In this document: one piece after another, positions 1 through 4,846 of the stretch
How the letters are laid out: every line of letters starts with the position of its first letter
How positions within the stretch are numbered: the first letter of the stretch is position 1
Program-made: the position numbers and the translations under genes
From: an uncultured Acetatifactor sp.
GTDB lineage: Bacteria; Bacillota; Clostridia; Lachnospirales; Lachnospiraceae
Direction: 5' to 3'
DNA length: 5,492 bases
Assembly (NCBI GenBank): GCA_947644185.1
Contig: CANRZC010000180.1
Coordinates: forward strand, 1-5,492
Notes under the pieces: model-generated
The model's input: the letters and a program-made list of their open reading frames with translations, nothing else
Told to the model about the DNA's origin: nothing
The model's database searches: none

Positions 1-90
1 AAACTAAAGTCTACTTATACCCCCCTGAAGTGGAATTTAACTTTTCATTTCACACAGCTATTTTTCAGGGAGGACAGGCGCAAAAAGCGA

Positions 91-119
91 TTGCAGAATA
101 AGAGAAAATCTGCTAGAAT
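91..119 (+). promoter_or_regulatory. Predicted housekeeping promoter, extended -10, for the TSCPD-murG transcript
   Basis: A -35-like TTGCAG (91-96; matches the consensus in its first three bases) is separated by exactly 17 bases from TAGAAT (114-119; five of six bases match TATAAT). The -10 is preceded by TGC, giving an extended -10 (TGnTAGAAT), which can compensate for a weak -35. Transcription would begin near 126, leaving a leader of about 28 bases before the ATG at 154. This placement also argues against a TTG start at 91, because that codon would be the -35 box itself. Motif reading only. Confidence 0.6.
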
Positions 120-153
120 GTACTTTAATAAGAAACGTAAGGAGAGGAAAGAA

Positions 154-405
154 ATGGATTCATTGAAATACAAGACACATGGAACCTGCTCCCAGCAGAT
201 TGACATTGAGCTGAAGGATGGCCTTATTGACTCTGTAAAGTTCATGGGAGGCTGTCACGGCAATCTCCAGGGTGTAAGTGCACTGGTAAAGGGGATGAAG
301 CCCCAGGAGGCCATTGCCCGTCTGAAAGGAATCCGCTGCGGCATGAAGCCTACCTCTTGCCCTGATCAGCTGGCTTTGGCTTTGGAAGAAATGATTCAAT
401 CCTGA
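154..405 (+). CDS. Small TSCPD domain protein (TIGR03905-like), four conserved-type cysteines
   Basis: This is an 83-residue protein of the stand-alone TSCPD family, named for the motif seen here at residues 67-71. The family is related to the C-terminal region of B12-dependent ribonucleotide reductases (NrdJ); the role of the stand-alone version is not established. Visible features are four cysteines, C12 (HGTCSQ), C34 (GGCHGN), C62 (IRCGM) and C69 (TSCPD), which could form a metal or redox site (inference). There is no signal peptide or membrane segment, so it is probably cytoplasmic. I chose ATG 154 because AAGGAG (139-144) lies nine bases upstream and the product then has the usual short length. 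The frame is open back to a TTG at 91, but that codon sits in the predicted promoter. murG follows after 18 bases, so the two are probably co-transcribed. Family assignment is confident; function is unknown. Confidence 0.88.
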   Translation: MDSLKYKTHGTCSQQIDIELKDGLIDSVKFMGGCHGNLQGVSALVKGMKPQEAIARLKGIRCGMKPTSCPDQLALALEEMIQS

Positions 406-423
406 TTCTGAAAGGCAACCACT

Positions 424-1497
424 ATGAAAAAAATAGTTTTGACTGGAGGGGGTACCGCGGGCCACGTTACTCCCAATATTGCATTGCTTCCAGCTCTGCA
501 GGAGGCAGGGTATGAAATCACTTATATGGGTTCCTACGATGGTATTGAGAAGAAGCTTATCGGAGACTTTGAGCTGCCCTATGTGGGTATTTCTACAGGA
601 AAGTTTAGACGGTATTTTGATCTGAAGAACTTGACAGACCCCTTTCGGGTGGTTAAGGGCTTTTCTGAGGCCAGGAAATTTCTGAAGGAATATCAGCCGG
701 ATGTAGTCTTCTCGAAGGGGGGATTTGTGTCCGTGCCTGTGATCCGGGCTGCAGCGTCTCTAGGCATTCCCTGCATCATCCATGAGTCGGATATGACCCC
801 AGGGCTTGCCAACAAGATCTGTATTCCCGTGGCCCAGAAGGTCTGCTGTAATTTTCCAGAGACCTTGAAGATGCTGCCTGAGGACAAGGCTGTGCTGACA
901 GGTTCTCCCATACGGGCGGAGCTGGCCCAGGGCAATAAATTAGCCGGGTTGGATTTGTGCGGGTTCCATGCCAATACGCCTGTGATTATGGTGATTGGCG
1001 GCAGTCAGGGAGCTGCCAATGTGAATAAGGCTGTCCGGGAAGCATTGCCCAGCTTGCTGGGTGATTTCCAGATTGTCCATTTATGTGGCAAGGATAAGGT
1101 GGATAACTTACTTCTGAATACACCTGGATACAAGCAATTTGAGTATATCAAAGCGGAGCTCAAGAACTTGTTCGCCATGGCGGATATTGTGATTTCCCGG
1201 GCTGGAGCAAATGCCATCTGCGAGCTGCTGGCGCTGAAGAAGCCCAACATCCTGATCCCGCTTCCGGCTTCCAGCAGCAGAGGAGACCAGCTTCTCAACG
1301 CCAAATCTTTTGAAGCTCAGGGCTTTTCTATTGTAATTCATGAGGAGGAGCTTACCACGGAGCTACTGGTAGACAAAGTCCACGAACTCTATTTCTCCCG
1401 GCAGACCTTCCGAGATGCCATGAATGAAAGCGGACAGATGGATTCTATTGGGACCATTGTACAGCTGATTGAAGAAGCCGCAGCCGGGAAACAGTAA
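424..1497 (+). CDS. murG: UDP-GlcNAc:lipid I N-acetylglucosaminyltransferase MurG
   Basis: MurG transfers GlcNAc from UDP-GlcNAc to lipid I, making lipid II on the inner face of the cytoplasmic membrane, the last intracellular step of peptidoglycan synthesis. The 357-residue length is normal. The N-terminal acceptor domain carries the glycine loop GGGTAGHVTPN (8-18; H14 is the expected conserved histidine) and HESDMTPGLANK (120-131). The C-terminal donor domain (GT-B fold, GT28) has GGSQGA (192-197), the SRAGANAICELLALKKP block (258-274, with E267 in the position expected to contact UDP-GlcNAc) and DQLLNA (288-293). GGTAGH instead of GGTGGH is typical of the clostridial branch as I recall it. 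ATG 424 has AAAGG (411-415) eight bases upstream, a modest site that may be helped by the preceding gene 18 bases away. Unusually for murG there are no mur/fts neighbours; a ytaF-like gene follows. It could be a second, specialised MurG, which this window cannot decide. Confidence 0.93.
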   Translation: MKKIVLTGGGTAGHVTPNIALLPALQEAGYEITYMGSYDGIEKKLIGDFELPYVGISTGKFRRYFDLKNLTDPFRVVKGFSEARKFLKEYQPDVVFSKGGFVSVPVIRAAASLGIPCIIHESDMTPGLANKICIPVAQKVCCNFPETLKMLPEDKAVLTGSPIRAELAQGNKLAGLDLCGFHANTPVIMVIGGSQGAANVNKAVREALPSLLGDFQIVHLCGKDKVDNLLLNTPGYKQFEYIKAELKNLFAMADIVISRAGANAICELLALKKPNILIPLPASSSRGDQLLNAKSFEAQGFSIVIHEEELTTELLVDKVHELYFSRQTFRDAMNESGQMDSIGTIVQLIEEAAAGKQ

Positions 1498-1564
1498 ACA
1501 GCACACCCTTTTTCCAGATTCCGAATATAGTAAAGAGAGACTTTTATGAGGCAGGAGATTCCTT

Positions 1565-2146
1565 ATGCTGATCGCTTCTCTCCTGTTTGGAATTTCGGCA
1601 AGCCTGGATGCGCTGCTGGTAGGTATTAGCTACGGCATTCGCAGAGTGCGCATTCGGCTCTGGCAGAATTTAGCCATCAGCCTGGTGACTCTGCTGGGAA
1701 CTTGTTTTTCTGTGGGGCTGGGACATCGATTGGCAGCGCTTTTGCCAGAGGCGGTGGGCACATATGCGGGAAGCCTGGTTCTGATCCTTCTTGGGCTTTA
1801 CTATATTGTCAGGTGGACCATCGGGCTTTTTCAAAGCTCCAGCGTAATGCCACAGGGGCCTTTGGAAAGGGAGGACCAGGAGCCGGCACTGTCACTGAAG
1901 CTGCCGGAGGTGTTTACCTTAAGCCTGACATTGTCTCTGAATAACCTGAGTGCGGGCCTGAGTGCCAGCCTGGCGGGTTTGCCATTGGTGCCAGCTGCCA
2001 TTGCCACATTCATATGTTCTGTGCTGTTCTTAGCAGGGGGCAACCGCTTGGGAGGCTGTCACGGACTGCAGCTAGCAGGATGTGCGGCAGAGCCAGTCTC
2101 CGGGGCGCTGCTGGTGGGACTTGGGGTGGTGTGGCTTTTCTGGTGA
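1565..2146 (+). CDS. ytaF: YtaF-type (MntP-like) sporulation membrane protein, probable cation efflux
   Basis: A 193-residue integral membrane protein of the MntP/YtaF superfamily. MntP exports manganese; YtaF is a sporulation membrane protein of Bacillus whose substrate is unproven, so efflux here is inference. Two three-helix repeats are visible, with helices at roughly 2-22, 34-58, 66-85, then 112-135, 141-160 and 174-193. A hydrophilic linker (about 91-110) joins them. The first repeat carries the signature SASLDALLVGISYGI (11-25) with D15; the second has SLNNLSAGLSASLAG (124-138), where N126 occupies the usual aspartate position. ISYGIRRVRI after the first signature resembles YtaF more than E. 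coli MntP. ATG 1565 has AGGAG (1553-1557) seven bases upstream. It lies 67 bases after murG with no visible terminator, so it is probably in the same transcript. The next gene is a GerA-family spore gene, which suits a sporulation role. Superfamily is sure; YtaF subtype is likely. Confidence 0.82.
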   Translation: MLIASLLFGISASLDALLVGISYGIRRVRIRLWQNLAISLVTLLGTCFSVGLGHRLAALLPEAVGTYAGSLVLILLGLYYIVRWTIGLFQSSSVMPQGPLEREDQEPALSLKLPEVFTLSLTLSLNNLSAGLSASLAGLPLVPAAIATFICSVLFLAGGNRLGGCHGLQLAGCAAEPVSGALLVGLGVVWLFW

Positions 2147-2176
2147 CCTGGAACAGGACCTTATGCAGGGCATGAA

Positions 2177-2219
2177 AGGACGAAGCAGGAGTTCTTTTAT
2201 TGGAAATCCCCTTCGTCCT
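2177..2219 (+). terminator. Imperfect long hairpin after the ytaF-like gene; possible terminator without a U-tract
   Basis: AGGACGAAG (2177-2185) pairs perfectly with CTTCGTCCT (2211-2219). Inside it GGAGTTC (2188-2194) pairs with GAAATCC (2203-2209) apart from one G-A mismatch, around the loop TTTTATTG (2195-2202). The total is about 15 pairs, starting 31 bases after the ytaF-like stop codon, where a transcript end would be expected. No run of T follows on either strand, only AT-rich sequence, so classic intrinsic termination is doubtful. It could instead stabilise the 3' end of the murG-ytaF message or be a control structure. Confidence 0.35.
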
Positions 2220-2346
2220 ACATAATTCTCCTATAAATTCTATTATTTCCTACAACTCCAAAAACTTTATAAAATGAGAATAAGCCATAGAAAGATGGAA
2301 AAAATGAAGAGGATGAAACCATTTTTTCTGAAAGGAAAAGAACACT
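2220..2346 (+). promoter_or_regulatory. AT-rich leader region of the GerA-like gene; promoter not resolved
   Basis: This spacer must hold the GerA-like gene's own promoter if the hairpin before it ends transcription. It is AT-rich, with candidate -10-like words TATAAA (2232-2237 and 2268-2273) and TATTAT (2241-2246), but none has a convincing -35 box 16-18 bases upstream. CATAATT (2221-2227) loosely resembles the -10 of forespore sigma factors F/G, also without a clear partner. The only firm element is the ribosome binding site AAAGGA (2331-2336), ten bases before ATG 2347. Confidence 0.3.
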
Positions 2347-3795
2347 ATGGCATTATCCACTGCTCTGGATGAGAACATCCGCTATATCGAAGAACATTTG
2401 CCAATTAGAGAGAGCTTTGACTTTATGACGAGACATTTGTATCTGGGGGAGACGCCAGCTTTTTTTCTAGGTCTGAACGGGTTCTGCAAGACAGAAGTCC
2501 TACAGCAAATTTTTTCTGATTTGCAGGATGCCTCCTATATGAGAGACGATAAAGTAAATGATATTGTGCGATATTTAGATGGAAAGCTAGGGTATGCCCA
2601 GGCATCCCTTTGCAGCGCTTGGGAGGATATCTTTCGGAATGTTCTCAGCGGCCCGGCTGTGCTGCTGATAGAGGGTTATTCCCAGGCTATCCTGATAGAT
2701 GCCCGCACGTATCCTGCCAGGGGAATCGCAGAGCCAGATCTGGAGCCAGTGACAAAGGGGGCCAGAGACGGCTTTGTGGAGACATTGCTGTTCAATGCAA
2801 ACCTGATACGCCGCAGAGTTCGCGCAGAGGGGCTTGTGTTTTCCATGCACTGTGTGGGAGAAGAGAGCAAGACCGATGTGGCAGTTGCATATATTCAGAA
2901 TTCTGTAAACAAAGAGCTGCTGGATATGCTCCTGCAAAGGCTCCGTGCCCTGCAAGTCACTTCTCTGACCATGGGGGCAAAAAGCTTGGAGGAGCTTCTG
3001 GTGCACAAGCACTGGTGGAATCCGCTGCCCAGCATCCGTATGACAGAGCGACCCGATGTGGCCTGCAGTTATCTGATGGAAGGGCATATTCTGATTTTGG
3101 TGGACAATTCTCCCCAGGTACTGATTTTTCCCTGTACAATCTTTCAGTTTACCCAGAGCCCGGAGGACTATTATAAAAGTCCCTCTGTAGGCACATATTT
3201 TAGGCTGGTGCGTTTTCTATGTATTCCGGTAAGCTTACTGCTAATGCCACTATTTCTGCTGATTATAGCGTATTTCCCAGAGTCAGCCAGAGGCTGGGGA
3301 CTACTTTTGGACAATGGGCTGACCAGAGAACGCCTGTTTTTCTACATTTTGGCTGTGGAATTTTTGCTGGATTTGTTTAAATATTCATCTTCTTTAAGCT
3401 CTGGAAAATTTTCGGGTTCCCTTTCTATTGTGGGGGGATTGCTCATAGGCGACATTGCGGTGAGCCTGAATTGGGCCTCTGCAGATGTACTGTTTTATGC
3501 GGCAGTCACATTGCTGGCATCCCTGGCCATCGCGGATACCGAGTTTAGCGACGGGATTCGACTTTACCGGATTCTGCTGATAGGGGGTACCGGCTTTTTC
3601 GGCCTGGGCGGCTTTTTGGCCTGTCTGGCATTGACGCTGATCTCCATTGCCACTACCCCAACTTTTGGGGGTTTTAGCTATCTCTGGCCCCTGTTTCCCT
3701 TTAACAAAAAAGCCTTGGGCAAACTGCTGTTTCGCAGTTCCACGCCCAAGGCTCAGCCTTCCAAGATATGGAATCGAGGCAGGGTTCACAAGTAA
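2347..3795 (+). CDS. GerA/SpoVAF-family spore germination protein (orphan A subunit)
   Basis: A 482-residue member of the GerA family (Pfam GerA), the A subunits of nutrient germinant receptors in the spore inner membrane and their relative SpoVAF. The soluble N-terminal part (about 1-280) contains SFDFMTRHLYLG (23-34), the family hallmark RTYPARGIAEPD (120-131), GARDGFVETLLFN (138-150), LIRRRVR (153-159) and LVDNSPQVLIFP (251-262). The C-terminal membrane part has segments at about 286-310, 327-346, 357-374, 378-396 and 405-436, then a short tail after YLWPLFPFN (445-453). The short N-terminus and 482-residue length fit the SpoVAF-like branch better than classical GerAA. No GerAB permease, GerAC lipoprotein or spoVA gene is adjacent. 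AAAGGA (2331-2336) supports ATG 2347. Residues 455-469 are encoded by DNA that forms a terminator for the convergent gene. No plus-strand terminator is visible after its stop. Family is confident; germinant and partner subunits are unknown. Confidence 0.9.
   Translation: MALSTALDENIRYIEEHLPIRESFDFMTRHLYLGETPAFFLGLNGFCKTEVLQQIFSDLQDASYMRDDKVNDIVRYLDGKLGYAQASLCSAWEDIFRNVLSGPAVLLIEGYSQAILIDARTYPARGIAEPDLEPVTKGARDGFVETLLFNANLIRRRVRAEGLVFSMHCVGEESKTDVAVAYIQNSVNKELLDMLLQRLRALQVTSLTMGAKSLEELLVHKHWWNPLPSIRMTERPDVACSYLMEGHILILVDNSPQVLIFPCTIFQFTQSPEDYYKSPSVGTYFRLVRFLCIPVSLLLMPLFLLIIAYFPESARGWGLLLDNGLTRERLFFYILAVEFLLDLFKYSSSLSSGKFSGSLSIVGGLLIGDIAVSLNWASADVLFYAAVTLLASLAIADTEFSDGIRLYRILLIGGTGFFGLGGFLACLALTLISIATTPTFGGFSYLWPLFPFNKKALGKLLFRSSTPKAQPSKIWNRGRVHK
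3705..3753 (-). terminator. Rho-independent terminator of the lipoprotein gene, inside the GerA-like coding sequence
   Basis: AGCCTTGGGC (3711-3720) and GCCCAAGGCT (3744-3753) form a perfect 10-pair stem. AACTGC (3722-3727) and GCAGTT (3734-3739) add six inner pairs around the loop TGTTTC (3728-3733). On the minus strand the stem is followed at once by six T (3711 down to 3706) and then GTTAA, a typical intrinsic terminator. It lies about 64 bases beyond the stop of the lipoprotein gene (3817). On the plus strand no T run follows, so it should act only on minus-strand transcripts. Confidence 0.82.
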
Positions 3796-3816
3796 TCACT
3801 GTGAAGCCCCATAGGA

Positions 3817-4467
3817 TTAGTTTGCCTTCTTGAACTCCAGAGGATACTGCAGTCCGGGAAGAATCTCTCCCTCGCTGGGGTCAGCACCGGAAGGAAGCTC
3901 CAGCTTCAGGGTATCCCCGCTTACGGTGAACACATCGTAAGCATTCTTGTCAATGTCTTCTCCCTCTTCTGCCATATAGAGCTTATTGCCAGAAGTCTCA
4001 TATTTGCCTGTGGTGGTCATTTCGTCCAACAGAGCATCCAAATCCATGGACTCTTCCACGCTCTGGCGCATAAAATCAGAAATGCTCATGCCATACTGTT
4101 CTTCGAAAGCCGCGTCGGCATCTTCCTTGCTCATACCACTCTCAGAGAACTGGGTATAGAGCATGTCTGTGCTGAAGGTCAGGAACTCATCCAGCCAGGT
4201 GTTGAAACTGGCTTTGAAAGATTCGGACTCGCCGTACATGGTAAAGGTCTTGTCTTCCTTGAACTCGAAGCAGATAGTCATAGGCAGTGGTGCGTTAAAA
4301 TCTGCGAAATCATCGCCCAATTCTCCAGCCAGGAGACTTGCCATGTCATACTCCAGAGACCAGGTCCCTACTAAATCTTTTCCGCTGTCATTGCCACCGC
4401 ACCCACATATGGTCAAAGCCATGATGAGGACCAGCAGTACAGCCAGCATCTTGCTTGCTTTTTTCAT
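3817..4467 (-). CDS. Acidic secreted lipoprotein, possibly lipocalin-like
   Basis: A 216-residue predicted lipoprotein of unrecognised family. The N-terminus is a class II signal peptide: MKKASK, a hydrophobic stretch (7-20) and lipobox ICGC (20-23) with C23 as the lipid-bearing cysteine, followed by a GGNDSGKD linker. The mature part begins with LVGTW (32-36), a motif seen in lipocalin-like and other small beta-barrel lipoproteins, and has strand-like stretches at about 63-79 (MTICFEFKEDKTFTMYG) and 154-190 (GKYETSGNKLYM, YDVFTVSGDTLKLEL). Between them (about 82-150) is a helical-looking acidic insertion. By my count the mature protein has about 42 Asp/Glu against 12 Lys/Arg. The protein should sit on the outer face of the cytoplasmic membrane. 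ATG 4467 has GGAGGG (4480-4475) seven bases upstream. It is a single-gene unit with its own promoter and terminator. Ligand and function are unknown. Confidence 0.85.
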   Translation of the reverse strand: MKKASKMLAVLLVLIMALTICGCGGNDSGKDLVGTWSLEYDMASLLAGELGDDFADFNAPLPMTICFEFKEDKTFTMYGESESFKASFNTWLDEFLTFSTDMLYTQFSESGMSKEDADAAFEEQYGMSISDFMRQSVEESMDLDALLDEMTTTGKYETSGNKLYMAEEGEDIDKNAYDVFTVSGDTLKLELPSGADPSEGEILPGLQYPLEFKKAN

Positions 4468-4511
4468 GAAATTTCCCTCCTAAATAAGTGATAGATTCAT
4501 ACAACACTTTT

Positions 4512-4540
4512 AGTTTAGCACTAATTTATATGACTGGCAA
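4512..4540 (-). promoter_or_regulatory. Predicted housekeeping promoter of the lipoprotein gene
   Basis: On the minus strand TTGCCA (4540-4535; five of six match TTGACA) is followed after exactly 17 bases by TAAACT (4517-4512; four of six match TATAAT). TGC immediately before it makes an extended -10. Transcription would begin near 4505, about 38 bases before ATG 4467, leaving room for the GGAGGG ribosome binding site (4480-4475). Confidence 0.68.
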
Positions 4541-4563
4541 GAAGAATATAGGTTTTATGAAAA

Positions 4564-4600
4564 TTCGTAATATTGTGTAAAATACATTCGTATTTACGAA
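4564..4600. repeat. TTCGTA half-site cluster, possible operator
   Basis: A perfect inverted repeat, TTCGTA-TT-TACGAA (4587-4600), is accompanied by a third copy of TTCGTA at 4564-4569, 23 bases from the first arm. It lies in the AT-rich spacer 24-60 bases upstream of the lipoprotein promoter's -35 box. That is a plausible position for an activator site on the minus strand. No known regulator is recognised, and short AT-rich palindromes can arise by chance. Confidence 0.3.
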
Positions 4601-4669
4601 ATATTTTGATGGATTGACGATATTTTAAGATATTACTAAGTTTTGTATAGAAAAAGTGATATGCAGACA

Positions 4670-4707
4670 AGAAAAGGGCCACAAATCATAGATTTGCGGC
4701 CTTTTCT
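4670..4707 (-). terminator. Rho-independent terminator after tRNA-Gly
   Basis: CAAATC (4682-4687) pairs with GATTTG (4691-4696) around the three-base loop ATA. After one A-C mismatch GGCC (4677-4680) pairs with GGCC (4698-4701), and with one bulged G the flanking AGAAAA and TTTTCT pair too. On the minus strand the stem runs into CTTTTCTTG, a usable U-tract. It starts six bases after the tRNA 3' end. The T run on the other side makes it nearly symmetrical, so it might work in both directions. Confidence 0.78.
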
Positions 4708-4712
4708 ACACC

Positions 4713-4785
4713 AGCGATAGACGGGACTCGAACCCGCGGTTTCCACCTTGGCAAGGTGGCGCTCTACCAACTGAGCCACTATCGC
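4713..4785 (-). tRNA. tRNA-Gly (anticodon GCC)
   Basis: The 73-base gene folds into a complete cloverleaf on the minus strand. The acceptor stem is GCGATAG (4785-4779) with CTATCGC (4720-4714), and the discriminator U at 4713 is usual for bacterial tRNA-Gly. The D arm is GCTC-AGTTGGTA-GAGC. The anticodon arm is CCACC-TTGCCAA-GGTGG with anticodon GCC (4752-4750), which decodes GGC and GGU. The T arm is GCGGG-TTCGAGT-CCCGT with one G-U pair. There is no long variable arm. CCA is not encoded (TGG follows the acceptor stem), so the 3' end must be added by the CCA-adding enzyme. It is flanked by its own promoter and terminator and stands alone. Confidence 0.97.
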
Positions 4786-4817
4786 ATTTCCCACAAGCAC
4801 TCGCTTGCACTTGTATT

Positions 4818-4846
4818 AGTATACGGCAAACTTTTCGGACTGTCAA
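4818..4846 (-). promoter_or_regulatory. Strong predicted promoter of tRNA-Gly, overlapping the upstream stop codon
   Basis: A perfect -35 TTGACA (4846-4841), a 17-base spacer and -10 TATACT (4823-4818; five of six match) lie just upstream of the tRNA on the minus strand. Transcription would begin near 4811, giving a leader of about 26 bases. That leader contains a small hairpin, CAAGC (4807-4803) with GCTTG (4798-4794). The -35 box includes the TGA stop (4845-4843) of the preceding gene. Confidence 0.82.

Noticed and set aside
23..70. Inverted repeat CCCTGAA (23-29) and TTCAGGG (64-70) with an inner GTGGAAT-type stem
   Set aside because: The arms are short, the right side has a ten-base bulge, no T run follows on either strand, and the element lies upstream of the predicted start site. 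It could be chance or the end of an unseen upstream gene. Nothing else is recognisable in bases 1-90.
91..153. Possible N-terminal extension of the TSCPD protein from a TTG codon at 91
   Set aside because: The added 21 residues are almost all Lys/Arg-rich low-complexity sequence, the TTG coincides with a predicted -35 box, and ATG 154 has a strong AAGGAG site at proper distance.
2197..2227. Forespore sigma factor promoter (CATAATT as -10) for the GerA-like gene
   Set aside because: Attractive biologically, but the best -35 candidate (TTATT) is weakly matched, the spacing is about 19 bases, and the site overlaps the hairpin arm. Not enough to call.
2587..3087. Minus-strand open frame (166 codons) opposite the GerA-like gene
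   Set aside because: Composition rich in His, Cys and Gln and the lack of any domain are typical of the antisense shadow of a real gene.
2610..3176. Long open frame (188 codons) overlapping the GerA-like gene in another plus frame
   Set aside because: The GerA frame carries clear family motifs throughout; the alternative is rich in Cys, Arg and Gly with no recognisable domain or ribosome binding site.
4163..4483. Plus-strand open frame opposite the lipoprotein gene
   Set aside because: It is antisense to a gene with signal peptide, lipobox, ribosome binding site, promoter and terminator; it has none of these itself.
4614..4642. Plus-strand promoter with TTGACG in the AT-rich spacer
   Set aside because: At 17 bases spacing the -10 would be TAAGTT, a poor match, and no plus-strand gene or RNA follows; the tRNA and its terminator lie antisense.
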